DNA of 18,821 bases. It comes from Candidatus Acetothermia bacterium. GTDB taxonomy: Bacteria; Bipolaricaulota; Bipolaricaulia; Bipolaricaulales; Bipolaricaulaceae. The stretch covers positions 1 through 18,821 of the forward strand of contig PUMK01000315.1 in assembly GCA_003551325.1 (NCBI GenBank). Reading direction: 5' to 3'. The translations under genes and the position numbers were made by a program. Below the pieces are notes generated by a model, which saw only the letters and a program-made list of their open reading frames with translations, was not told where the DNA came from and made no database searches. This document shows positions 1-7,300 of the stretch, piece by piece; the first letter of the stretch is position 1, and each line of letters opens with the position of its first letter.

Positions 1-49
1 ATAAAGTCAGATAAGGTGTTACTACACGATTCTGGGTTGTGCGCACCCC

Positions 50-340
50 TCAAACCCCCGAAACCCACACCCCTTGGCATCGCACCCTCCGGATGTGCCT
101 CGGTTCTGTACAACGCCAGTCCGGGGACAGCACCAACTTCTCACCATTGACGACACGTGCGTACAAATTGTCGGTCTCATTCAGTGATGTTGGGTCATCG
201 AGTTTGGTGAGCTTTCCCGTAAGGTTGAGCTTCTCGAGGGTATCCCTCACCGACGCTCCCTTTGCGATGTCCACGTCGTGCAGCTCGCGCTTCGCGCCAG
301 CCAACGCGATCGTGATGCTCTTCGTTCCTGTGGTTGCCAC
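50..340 (-). CDS. Small protein, possible beta-grasp (ubiquitin/MoaD-like) fold
   Basis: A 96-aa reading frame. I start it at the GTG at 340 because an AGGAGG sits 8 nt upstream; the GTG at 349 lies inside that ribosome binding site. Residues 8-70 read as beta-strand, helix (ASVRDTLEKLNLTGKL), then DNLYARVVNGEKLVLSP, a pattern like small beta-grasp proteins (ubiquitin-like, MoaD/ThiS-like). The C-terminal 20 residues are Arg/Cys-rich and end in VWVSGV, not the GG expected for a conjugated modifier. If it belongs to a ubiquitin-like cassette, its E1/E2/JAB partners would lie beyond coordinate 1. The fold call is inference from pattern only. The frame itself is well supported by the ribosome binding site. 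Confidence 0.5.
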   Translation of the reverse strand: MATTGTKSITIALAGAKRELHDVDIAKGASVRDTLEKLNLTGKLTKLDDPTSLNETDNLYARVVNGEKLVLSPDWRCTEPRHIRRVRCQGVWVSGV

Positions 341-382
341 AGAGTCCACCTCCTCCGCCCTGAGGGCCTGAATGTGGCGCGT

Positions 383-501
383 GACGCGCCCGCGGGCCCA
401 CCCCTAGACCTGCGTCCAATGAAGGCGTAGAATGTGGAGACGCCTTCAGCGTGGTGCGCTCTTTGCTCTTGGCCGAGTTGGGGTGGGCCCGCGGGGGCGT
501 C
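383..501. repeat. Large GC-rich inverted repeat with a nested hairpin
   Basis: Arms 383-404 and 480-501 pair at 21 of 22 positions. Inside lies a second perfect inverted repeat, 420-428 with 440-448 (loop 11 nt). A competing short hairpin, GGCGCG-TGA-CGCGCC, occupies 376-390 and overlaps the left arm, so two folds exclude each other. It lies between the stop of the frame ending at 509 and the ribosome binding site of the small gene at 340. No T-run follows on the minus strand, so it is not a standard intrinsic terminator. A cruciform, a recombination site or an attenuator are possible. Confidence 0.7.
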
Positions 502-508
502 AATCCTT

Positions 509-1246
509 TCAAGGTTCCTCCTTCAGTAACTCCTTCGAGCTCGGCAGGATGTTGAGCTCAAGAAACAAGTCGACAAGTGCTATGATCTTCCGGTTGAAAA
601 GCTGGGTCTTCCCGATCGTGACGGCGAACCCCTCGGACTCGGTTCCGCAAAGCTCCAGGAACTGGTCAGGGAGTTCCGATGCTTTGCTGGGCATCTTCTG
701 GAGCCTCTTGCAGAAGAGCGCAATGAGTTGCGTCTTGGTTAGCTGGCTGGAGGTGAATTCCTTTCGCTCTCCCCGAGGGTCCGCGTCCTTGTCATCCTCA
801 CCATGCTTGCGTGCCGGGTATTCTGCCGGTCCAGTATTGCACACCGTGCGGCTGTACCTTCGCCATCCTGCCGAGTTCATTGGCCGGCCGGAGACGTCGT
901 TCTCGACAGGCCTGCGCATCGACGGCCCTTCCGTACTCACATGGACAAGTCCGTGTTTCGTTACCAACTTCCGTTCCTTCGCTTCCACTGCTGCTGGTAT
1001 CCCCTCCCGGAGGGTTCTTCTGCGCTCCGGGAGTTTGCCCGTCAGCGTCTTCTCCTGCCTCACGGCGTTTCCCCCTTCGGATCGTGACTGTTGCCGGGTA
1101 TCGGAGTTGGCGGAGCCGCGCACGTCACTGGGTTGGTTCCAACTCGGCCAGTGATGCTCAGTACGCATCTTATGCCCCGTTCGCAGGATCAAGCCCTCGC
1201 CTACATCCCGCTCCAGCATCCGCCAGCGCTTGCCCATGCTCGTCAT
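509..1246 (-). CDS. Uncertain 245-aa frame; only the C-terminal third looks protein-like
   Basis: The frame is open further upstream (to 1879), but the promoter at 1285-1257 would start transcription near 1250, four bases before the ATG at 1246, giving a nearly leaderless message. Residues 1-150 are rich in Arg, Ser and Gly with no recognisable domain, and the DNA there contains hairpins (for example 1004-1012 with 1025-1033, perfect 9-bp arms). The last 80 residues (from about SSQLTKTQLIALFCKRL to LPSSKELLKEEP) have the regular hydrophobic spacing of an alpha-helical domain. Two readings fit: one unusual gene, or a structured RNA or intron remnant followed by a small protein of roughly 80-100 aa whose start I cannot fix. 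No family recognised. Confidence 0.3.
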   Translation of the reverse strand: MTSMGKRWRMLERDVGEGLILRTGHKMRTEHHWPSWNQPSDVRGSANSDTRQQSRSEGGNAVRQEKTLTGKLPERRRTLREGIPAAVEAKERKLVTKHGLVHVSTEGPSMRRPVENDVSGRPMNSAGWRRYSRTVCNTGPAEYPARKHGEDDKDADPRGERKEFTSSQLTKTQLIALFCKRLQKMPSKASELPDQFLELCGTESEGFAVTIGKTQLFNRKIIALVDLFLELNILPSSKELLKEEP

Positions 1247-1256
1247 CTCGAGAGGA

Positions 1257-1285
1257 ATTGTAGGGTCATGTTGTATAGATGTCAA
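1257..1285 (-). promoter_or_regulatory. Near-consensus sigma-70 promoter
   Basis: On the minus strand: TTGACA at 1285-1280, 17-bp spacer, TACAAT at 1262-1257. Predicted start of transcription is about 1250, reading left towards 509. No strong ribosome binding site precedes the ATG at 1246, so the product is a leaderless message or a non-coding RNA. Confidence 0.7.
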
Positions 1286-1580
1286 GTATTTTGGTTCTAC
1301 TACCTGGACCCGGACAGGCCCAGTATGTAAGAACAGAACAGCGTTTAGCGCGCTCCCCCGCCTTAATGGGCGAATCCCTGGGGGTTCGCTGGCATGGTGA
1401 GCTGGCCGCAGTTCATCTCCAGACGCTTGTCCTGCGAACGCAGTGCTCAACGCTTCGGCCCTCTTCCTCTCCGCTTCGTGCGCGTCTGGGGGACGGCACG
1501 CTTGCGGAATTGCCTGTCGGGCCTGTGGGCGGGGTCTTCTTCTCTGCGAACGCCTCAGGCGCTTCGCTTCCTTGGCCTCC
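1286..1580. other. Gene-free stretch with short GCGAA...TTCGC hairpins
   Basis: No convincing gene on either strand; the long open frames here are a by-product of high GC. It holds two hairpins of similar design: 1370-1378 with 1381-1389, and 1546-1554 with 1558-1567 (one bulge). Both have GCGAA on one arm and TTCGC on the other. A related, less perfect pairing occurs around 1434-1460. It continues into the dense inverted-repeat block to the right. Confidence 0.4.
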
Positions 1581-1667
1581 CGGGTATGGCGGGGATTCGT
1601 CGGGGCCCGCCTGCTTCTCATCTCGGGCGAGCGCTTGGCGCCGTCCGAGTGAATTGAAGCGGCGAGG

Positions 1668-1820
1668 CCCCCGACTCCCCCCGAAAGCCGCTCCCGTCCG
1701 TTTAGGCGGGAGTGTCGGCCCGTACTCGGGCTGACCCTACGCTCGCTCTCGTCGGTGTCCGTGCCATGAGGTGTGGTTGTACTGAGCGAGCGTAGGGGGG
1801 CTTTCGGGGGGAGTCGGGGG
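1668..1820. other. Multi-branched fold: candidate structured RNA, oriT or single-strand origin
   Basis: Four nested elements are visible. Stem A: 1668-1689 with 1799-1820, 22 bp perfect. Stem B: 1735-1748 with 1784-1797, 14 bp perfect, one base inside stem A on the right. Hairpin C: 1691-1696 with 1707-1712. Hairpin D: 1714-1722 with 1727-1735, one G-T pair. C and D fill the gap between the left arms of A and B, so the whole 153 nt closes into a multi-way junction. Such layouts occur in structured RNAs, transfer origins and single-strand origins; which of these applies cannot be decided from sequence alone. Confidence 0.55.
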
Positions 1821-1824
1821 TGAG

Positions 1825-1919
1825 CGGCCATGGCCGAACGCCCAACGCACAAGCGTTTGGGCGCCACGAGGGGCTGCATCTCAAGGAGTGCAGCCCCGAA
1901 TGCAGGGGTTACCCTGCAT
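1825..1919. repeat. Row of hairpins just downstream of rep
   Basis: From left to right: a 12-bp perfect palindrome at 1825-1836; 1839-1848 with 1853-1863 (one bulge); 1870-1878 with 1889-1897 (9 bp perfect, loop 10); 1900-1907 with 1912-1919 (8 bp perfect, loop 4). The last contains the rep stop codon in its loop. None is followed by a T-run on the minus strand, so they are not ordinary intrinsic terminators, although they may slow transcription or protect the 3' end of the rep message. Confidence 0.6.
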
Positions 1920-2991
1920 CGTGTCGGCCACCGCGAAGCCCCGACGAATCCCCGCCATACCCGTTCGCCTCCCTTCGTCTTCTTCCTCTCTTCTTGCTCT
2001 CCCTGATCTCCCGGAGGGCCCTTGGCCCGGGTCGGTAGGTCAGGTACCAGTCGCTCGCGTGCGGCACCGGGGCGTCACGCGCCCCGTCGAGGAACCCGCC
2101 TCGGAGGAGTTCCTCGTGCGCTGGCCCAAGCTGCTGCCGCATCCGCGAGCGATGCCCGTGGCACTTCACCGGGAGCAGCCCGGAGAGCGTCGAGTAGCGG
2201 TAGCGGATGAACGGGACCGGCCGCTCAGCGACCCGGTAGAACTTGACCCCAAGAAGCTCGTAGAGCCTCCGGGCGATCGGTGTCCGGAGCCCGAGGTAGT
2301 AGCGATAGTCGAGCGGCTTTACGTAGAGACTATTCAGGCTCCCGAGATACCACGACCCAAGATAGAGAAGGTTCCGCTCGGCGCGGCGGCCATCGGGGAG
2401 CCGCTCGCCCGCGAAGATGATCCGCTCATAGAGCGAGAACACCTGGTCGACGTAGGCCTGCCGCCGCCGGGAGTAGAACGTCCCCCGTGCTTCGACCTGC
2501 GTCCCGCGGATGGCAACGAGCGCGCCGCGCACCTTGCGGTACTCCGTGCCTCCGGCGCGCATCCCCATCCGCCGGCAGAGGCTGTGGATCGAGAACGGGA
2601 TCGGATTCTGGGCGGGAAGGCCCCGCTCGGTGATGAGCTGCTCGACCGCACGGTGGACACGGTGGGCGAGCGGTCCCGGACGTCCGCACGCCGGATGCGG
2701 GGTCGCCCGCCACAGGGCTTCGACCGTCTGATCCCCTACCCGGCGGACGGTCCGCGTCTCGATCGCCTCCATATCCGTTCCCTTCGTCAGGAAGAAGAAC
2801 GGATAGAGAAGCCCGTTCACCTCGGAGCGAAGCTGCCCTGGTACGTGGACGTCCGGTGGCGCGGGCGGGGTCGCTTCTCTCCCCTTGCGGACCGGAACCA
2901 GCCCAGGTGTTGTCCTGGGCGCTGTGTCCGCTGGTTGGCAGATCCGTTTCTCGTGACGAGAACGGAGGAGCTTTGTGAGGGGTTGGAGCAT
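1909..2991 (-). CDS. Replication initiator protein (RepA / RPA-like)
   Basis: A 360-aa protein resembling plasmid replication initiators of the RepA type, which bind iterons at the origin and recruit host replication proteins. YPFF at residues 63-66 and the segment SLYVKPLDYRYYLGL (221-235) followed by RTPIARRLYELLGVKFY (236-252) match the family pattern; two winged-helix regions are likely at about 105-190 and 225-320. The C-terminus is very basic (KKRGRRRREA, 333-342) and its end is encoded within an inverted repeat. The ATG at 2991 has no strong ribosome binding site, so the start is the least certain part; residues 1-55 are low in structure. Iteron-like repeats and a DnaA box lie 140-220 bp upstream, the usual arrangement for such genes. 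Family assignment is by pattern. Confidence 0.75.
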   Translation of the reverse strand: MLQPLTKLLRSRHEKRICQPADTAPRTTPGLVPVRKGREATPPAPPDVHVPGQLRSEVNGLLYPFFFLTKGTDMEAIETRTVRRVGDQTVEALWRATPHPACGRPGPLAHRVHRAVEQLITERGLPAQNPIPFSIHSLCRRMGMRAGGTEYRKVRGALVAIRGTQVEARGTFYSRRRQAYVDQVFSLYERIIFAGERLPDGRRAERNLLYLGSWYLGSLNSLYVKPLDYRYYLGLRTPIARRLYELLGVKFYRVAERPVPFIRYRYSTLSGLLPVKCHGHRSRMRQQLGPAHEELLRGGFLDGARDAPVPHASDWYLTYRPGPRALREIRESKKRGRRRREANGYGGDSSGLRGGRHDAG

Positions 2992-3127
2992 GGTGGCTGG
3001 GGTCTCGGCTTCCTTAAGAGAAAGACAGAGCCCTAGTTATATATCTACTTCAAAGGGTTCAGCAGCGCGGAATGCCCGGCCGAGCGTGGCTTCCTCAGCC
3101 GTTTCCTCCCTCGCTATCCCGTGCCCC

Positions 3128-3172
3128 TTTCACCGTTATCCCGTATCGGTTTTCACCGCTAACACGTATCGG
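3128..3172. repeat. Iteron-like direct repeats, 23-bp period
   Basis: Copies at 3128-3149 and 3151-3172 agree at 19 of 22 positions; both begin TTTCACCG and end CGTATCGG. A third, degenerate copy lies to the left: CGCTATCCCGT at 3112-3122 corresponds to CGTTATCCCGT at 3134-3144. The period is close to two helical turns, as for Rep-binding iterons. Confidence 0.65.
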
Positions 3173-3380
3173 ATGGGTATGGGATATCCCCATCTGGGGA
3201 TAGGGTGTGGATAACTGCCTCCCTTTCACGCTTTCGATGGCGCGAGAGCCACCCCTCGAGCATCTCGAGGCGGTAGCCACCGTCCTCCCGGCGCGAGAGG
3301 ACCACAACGAAGGGGAGTTGTCCAGATCTCCCCTCCCCTATCGAGGTCTTCAGTTCTTCGGTTGTCAGGATGTAGGCCAT
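3159..3380 (-). CDS. Hypothetical 73-aa protein
   Basis: Begins MAYILTTEELKTSIGEG and continues PFVVVLSRREDGGYRLEMLEGWLSRHRKRER, a plausible small alpha/beta protein of mixed composition, unlike the Arg/Ser/Gly-rich spurious frames elsewhere. There is no strong ribosome binding site before the ATG at 3380. The last 15 residues are encoded by the origin repeats and may not be important. It sits between the recombinase and rep and could be a small replication or regulatory accessory protein, but no family was recognised. Confidence 0.4.
   Translation of the reverse strand: MAYILTTEELKTSIGEGRSGQLPFVVVLSRREDGGYRLEMLEGWLSRHRKREREAVIHTLSPDGDIPYPSDTC
3185..3202. repeat. Perfect inverted repeat, possible Rep operator
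   Basis: TATCCCCA-TC-TGGGGATA, 8-bp arms with a 2-bp centre, between the iterons and the DnaA box. Rep proteins often repress their own gene through an inverted repeat related to the iteron; here the shared part is only TATCCC, so the role is inferred from position. Confidence 0.45.
3206..3214 (-). promoter_or_regulatory. DnaA box (perfect TTATCCACA)
   Basis: Reads TTATCCACA on the minus strand, identical to the bacterial consensus DnaA box, 34 bp from the iteron-like repeats. It lies inside the 3' part of the 73-aa frame at 3159-3380, so that frame and the origin overlap. Confidence 0.65.
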
Positions 3381-3527
3381 GGTGTTGTCCGTTTTGCTTC
3401 ACACCCCCGGAGTAGGGGAGTGAACCAAAGTGGGAAATTGTGGGAACCGGGACTCTTCGTCCGGGTCCCGTAGGTCGACCTTGTGTTGGAAGCACATCTC
3501 GGTACGCCGGCAGACGCCGGCCATCTG

Positions 3528-4115
3528 CTAGAGGTTGACAAGATCCTCGACGTGCTCGATCTTGTCGTCCTCAACCCCGAGGTACCGCCGCGTCTCGCCG
3601 GGTGTCGTGTGGCCGAGCTTTCGCCGAACCGCGTGAAGCGGAACCGAGTGATGCTTCAGGGCCATGTACCCCCAGGTCTTCCGGAGCGTGTGCCCTCCGT
3701 AGCGGCCGGTGAGGCCGACCGCCCGGCACCAGCCGTTGATCAGCCGCCAGACCTGGGCCCGGTTGAGCGGAGCCTCACCCGTCTTCGAGCGAAACAGAAG
3801 GGCGTCACGCTTGGTTCGTCCTTCGCGCGACACGTAGTGCCGGATCGCCTCCGCTGCGGCATCGTTCAGCCGGATCCGAAACAGCTTCCCTGAGCTTCCG
3901 GTTCGCAGCTCCAAGACCCGGCGGACCTTGCCCTTGGTGTCGACCACGTCGACGACGCGCAGCGGGAGAAGATCGCGGACGGGGAGGGCCGTGTTCACTC
4001 CTAGCGTGAACAGCAGATAGTCCCGCGCAGGGGCTTTCTCCATGAGTATTGTCTTGATTGCGTTCAGCTTCTCCGGATCGCGGATGGGTTGTACAGGGGT
4101 GTCTTTCTTCTTCAT
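3528..4115 (-). CDS. Minimal tyrosine recombinase (phage integrase family)
   Basis: A 195-aa site-specific recombinase consisting of the catalytic domain only. The expected active-site set is visible: Arg47 (ALPVRDLLPL), Lys77 (GSSGKLFRI), His142 and Arg145 in HTLRKT, His169 in KLGHTTP and Tyr178 in TRRYLG. The N-terminal core-binding domain of full-length integrases (usually 300-400 aa in total) is absent, so DNA recognition must rest on the catalytic domain alone or on a partner. Such short enzymes may resolve multimers, invert DNA or integrate the element. The ATG at 4115 lies behind a weak GGGAAG and is driven by the promoter at 4165-4137. No clear attachment site was found. Confidence 0.88.
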   Translation of the reverse strand: MKKKDTPVQPIRDPEKLNAIKTILMEKAPARDYLLFTLGVNTALPVRDLLPLRVVDVVDTKGKVRRVLELRTGSSGKLFRIRLNDAAAEAIRHYVSREGRTKRDALLFRSKTGEAPLNRAQVWRLINGWCRAVGLTGRYGGHTLRKTWGYMALKHHSVPLHAVRRKLGHTTPGETRRYLGVEDDKIEHVEDLVNL

Positions 4116-4136
4116 ACTGCAACATTACTTCCCTGT

Positions 4137-4165
4137 AGCATAGAAAAGCGTGCAGAACCTGTCAA
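4137..4165 (-). promoter_or_regulatory. Sigma-70 promoter of the recombinase gene
   Basis: On the minus strand: TTGACA at 4165-4160, 17-bp spacer, TATGCT at 4142-4137, giving a start near 4130 and a 15-nt leader before the ATG at 4115. A DnaA-box-like sequence abuts the -35 element. Confidence 0.7.
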
Positions 4166-4173
4166 GTGGATAA
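4165..4173 (-). promoter_or_regulatory. DnaA-box-like site overlapping the -35 of the recombinase promoter
   Basis: TTATCCACT on the minus strand, 8 of 9 matches to the DnaA consensus, sharing one base with the TTGACA. Bound DnaA there would be placed to control the promoter. Confidence 0.35.
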
Positions 4174-4323
4174 CTCCATCGCTCTCTGCTCATGCCGTTC
4201 GCGTTCATTCTCCCGCGCATGTCTCCCGGTGCTCTCCTAGGAGCTTTGTGCGTAAGGACCCTACGCAGATCTCCGTCAGGCCTCCCGTGATGCTTCAGCA
4301 ACACCAGCGTGCTTCTATTCTGC

Positions 4324-7300
4324 CTATCGCCTTGGACCTGCAGCTTCATACGTCAGCGCGAAGACGCTGTCCGTGAGCCAGCGCCGGAAGCCCTCGTTGT
4401 CTACGAACTGCTTGAACAGCTCTGTGTCGTCCTTGAGCACTGCATTCATCACCCGAGCCAAGGCTTTGTCGTGTTCGATGCGGGCGTTCTGTTTGTCGGA
4501 GTTCCTCTTCGCGTTCTGGTAGGCGGTATCAGCAGAGACACGTTCCGGGATGTCCCGGGTGATCAACCGGTGAATGCGGTCCGCATCTGACCAGGGAATA
4601 TTGCCGAACTGGTCGTTGAAAGCCTTGATAATGTTAGAGAGCCGATCGAGTTCTAGCTCCGGCAGATGGCCGCCACCCGCTGTAGGCACGGGCTCAATCT
4701 CGCCGTCGGCGTCCTCAAGCTGAATCCTCATTGCTGCTCTCTTCTCAACGCGGTAGCTGTCCATGTCGATTGCCTCGAGGATTCCCTTTGCGAGGTCTTC
4801 CTCGACCGGAGCCGGAAGCTTGGGGACGAGGAAACTAAGGAAGATGGACAGCTTCTCCCACTCGGCGCGGGTGTACGGCAACACCTGGGAGAGGAACCCA
4901 TACGTCCGCGTGAACGCTTTCGCCTTGCCCTTGAAGTTCACCTGGCCGTCCTCATCCAACTGGTTCCTGTAGACAGCTACGCAGGCATCGAGGATGGGAT
5001 CGAGCCGATCTCGGTCCGCGCCACTAAGGTAGAGCTCAACAAAAGCGTCCACCTGACCGGGATCGTAGACCTGGTAGCCATCGAGCGCGGCCTTCAGGTC
5101 GTGCAGCTTGTCCGGGTCGGTCTCGTCAGCGAGAATCGTGGTGCGGTAGTAGGGCTCGAACGCCTTCTGGATCGTCGTGGCATCGTTCATGAAGTCGAGC
5201 ACGAACACATCGTGCTTCTTGGGGTGCGCCCGGTTGAGCCGCGAGAGCGTCTGCACAGCCTTGACACCACTGAGAATCTTGTCCACGTACATCGTATGCA
5301 GCAGGGGCTCGTCGTAGCCCGTCTGGAACTTGTCCGCGCAGACAAGGAACCGATACGGGTTCTCTTGGATCTTAGATGGGATCTGACTCGAGGGGAAACC
5401 GTTCAGAGAAGCCTCGGTGACCTTCGCGCCACCGTAGTCATGCTCGCCGGAGAACGCGACGATCGCACGGTGGGGGCTTCTCCGCTCGACAAGGTAGTCG
5501 CGGATGGCGTGGTAGTACTGATTGGCGCGCTCGATGCCGCTCGTCACCACCATAGCACGAGCCTGGCCGCTGATCTTACCCAGGGCAAGCACCTGCTCGT
5601 GGAAGTGGTCGACCACGATCTCAGCTTTCAGCCGGATCGCGTGCTCGTTGCCCTCGACGTAGCGACGGAGCTTCTTCCTCGCGCGCTTAGTATCGAACTC
5701 CGGATCCCCCTCCACGGTCTTCACCAGCTTGTAGTAGCTCTCCACCGGGGTGTAGCTCTTGAGGACGTCAAGGATGAAACCCTCCTGGATGGCTTGTTTC
5801 ATCGTGTAGCTGTGGAACGGCAGGTGCCTCACCGTTCCATCGGGTTGGGGCTCCGGCCGGCCGAAGATCTCTAGTGTCTTGTTCTTTGGCGTGGCAGTGA
5901 AAGCGAAGTAGCTTGCATTCGGCAGAAGCTTCTTCGCCTCCATGATCCGGTTGATCCTGTCCTCAAAGGTATCGTCCTCGTCTCCCTCTGCGGTTGCCCC
6001 AAGTGCCTGGTGCATGGCAGCGGTCGTGCGCCCGCCCTGGCTTGAATGCGCCTCGTCGATGATGATTGCGAAGTGCCTCCCACGGTGCTCGGTTCCGATC
6101 TCATCAAGGATGAAGGGGAACTTCTGCACGGTGGAGATGATGATCTTCTTGCCCTCGGCGATGAACCCCCGGAGGTCTCCCGAGCGCTCTGCATGCCCCA
6201 CCGTCGCCCCCACCTGGGCGAACTGCTTGATCGTGTCCTTGATCTGCTGGTCGAGGACACGCCGGTCGGTGACCACGACAATCGAGTCGAAGACAGTCGC
6301 GCCATCCTTCTCCAGTCCGATGAGCTGGTGCGCGAGCCAAGCGATGGAGTTGCTCTTCCCGCTTCCGGCCGAGTGCTGGATAAGGTAGCGCCTCCCAGCA
6401 CCGACGGCCAGCACATCTGCGAGGAGTCGGCGCACCACGTGCAGCTGGTGAAACCGTGGCCAGATCTGTACACGCTTCTTCCGCCCCGTGGCGTCATCCT
6501 TCTTCTCGATGACCTGGGCATAGTTCTCCAGGATGTTCGTCAGCCCCTGGCGGGTGAGGACGCGCTTCCACAGGAAGTCGGTCTTGAGGCCGTTCGGATT
6601 AGGAGGGTTGCCCGCTCCGTCTTTCCAGCCTTGGTTGAACGGAAGGAACCAGGAGGCCTTGCCCTTCAGATGAGTGCAGAACCACACCTCGTGGTCATCG
6701 ACCGCGAAGTGAACCACGCAGCGACCGAACTCGAACAGCTTCTCCCGTGGGTCGCGGTCTCGTTTGTACTGTTCGATCGCGTCCTGGACCGTCTGCTTGG
6801 TCAGGCTGTTCTTGAGTTCGAACGTAGCCACAGGTATGCCGTTGATGAACAGCCCGAGATCGAGAGCCAGTCGGGTCTCATCCCGACTGTAGCGGAGCTG
6901 CCGGGTCACGCTGAACCGATTGGCTTCGTAGCGTTCGGCGGCCTTCACGTTGCCCGGAGATGGTGTGCCGTAGGAGATGTCGATGTGGTGAGGGCCATGC
7001 TTGATCCCATCGCGCAACACGTCGATCGTGCCTCGCTTCGTGACCTCTCCCTGAAGTCGGGCCAGGAACTTGCGGCGTGTCGGTCCGTCTTGGCCCAGGT
7101 CGAGTGCCTCGGTCACTTCAGGTTGGGTGTCGCGAAGGAAGGCCGACAGCTGCGCCAGATCCACGCAGTATTCGCGATCGTAGTCGGCCGCATCCCCACA
7201 GATCCAACCCGAGCCTCCGTAGGCTGCGGGGCGCTCCCGCAGTGCTCCGTCTCCCGCATCAGCTCGGTCACACGGTTCCCCGGTCAGCGCCTCGCAGATC

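Larger units (their letters stand above)
1581..1963. repeat. 26-bp perfect inverted repeat overlapping the 3' end of rep
   Basis: Arms 1581-1606 and 1938-1963 are perfect reverse complements. The right arm encodes GYGGDSSG at the C-terminus of the Rep protein (stop at 1909), so the left arm is an inverted copy of rep coding sequence. About 330 bp lie between the arms and are themselves full of inverted repeats. It could be the ends of a small inserted element, a partial inverted duplication, or the base of a very long stem. Confidence 0.75.
3034..3214. other. Candidate replication origin (oriV)
   Basis: Immediately upstream of rep, in order: an AT-rich patch at 3034-3054 (unusual for this GC-rich window, a possible unwinding site), iteron-like direct repeats ending at 3172, an inverted repeat at 3185-3202 and a perfect DnaA box at 3206-3214. 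This is the standard set of parts of an iteron-type plasmid origin. Only two clear repeats plus one weak copy are present, fewer than in many iteron plasmids. Confidence 0.6.

Noticed and set aside
195..512. 105-aa minus-strand frame with a TTG start overlapping the stop at 509
   Set aside because: The TTG has a GGAGG nearby, but the product is Gly/His/Arg-rich, runs through the inverted repeat, and overlaps the better-supported small gene in another frame.
1004..1033. Hairpin as part of a recognised group II intron
   Set aside because: I looked for the 5' GUGYG start, domain V and a reverse transcriptase gene and could not identify a convincing set, so I do not call an intron; the region stays open as a possible structured RNA.
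1247..1879. Upstream extension of the frame ending at 509 (to 456 aa)
   Set aside because: It lies upstream of the predicted transcription start, crosses the multi-branched inverted repeats, and the product is Arg/Pro/Ser-rich without domain character.
1888..3036. Long plus-strand frame of 382 codons
   Set aside because: It is the antisense shadow of rep, made open by GC-rich third positions; composition is Pro/Arg-rich and there is no ribosome binding site.
3254..3270. Palindrome CCTCGAG-CAT-CTCGAGG
   Set aside because: Lies within the 73-aa coding frame with no other regulatory sign; probably chance.
3506..3521. GCCGGC-AGAC-GCCGGC hairpin after the recombinase stop
   Set aside because: Stem of only 6 bp and no T-run; not enough for a terminator call.
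4125..4349. 74-aa minus-strand frame between hsdR and the recombinase
   Set aside because: It begins inside hsdR with no ribosome binding site, crosses the recombinase promoter, and has no protein-like pattern.
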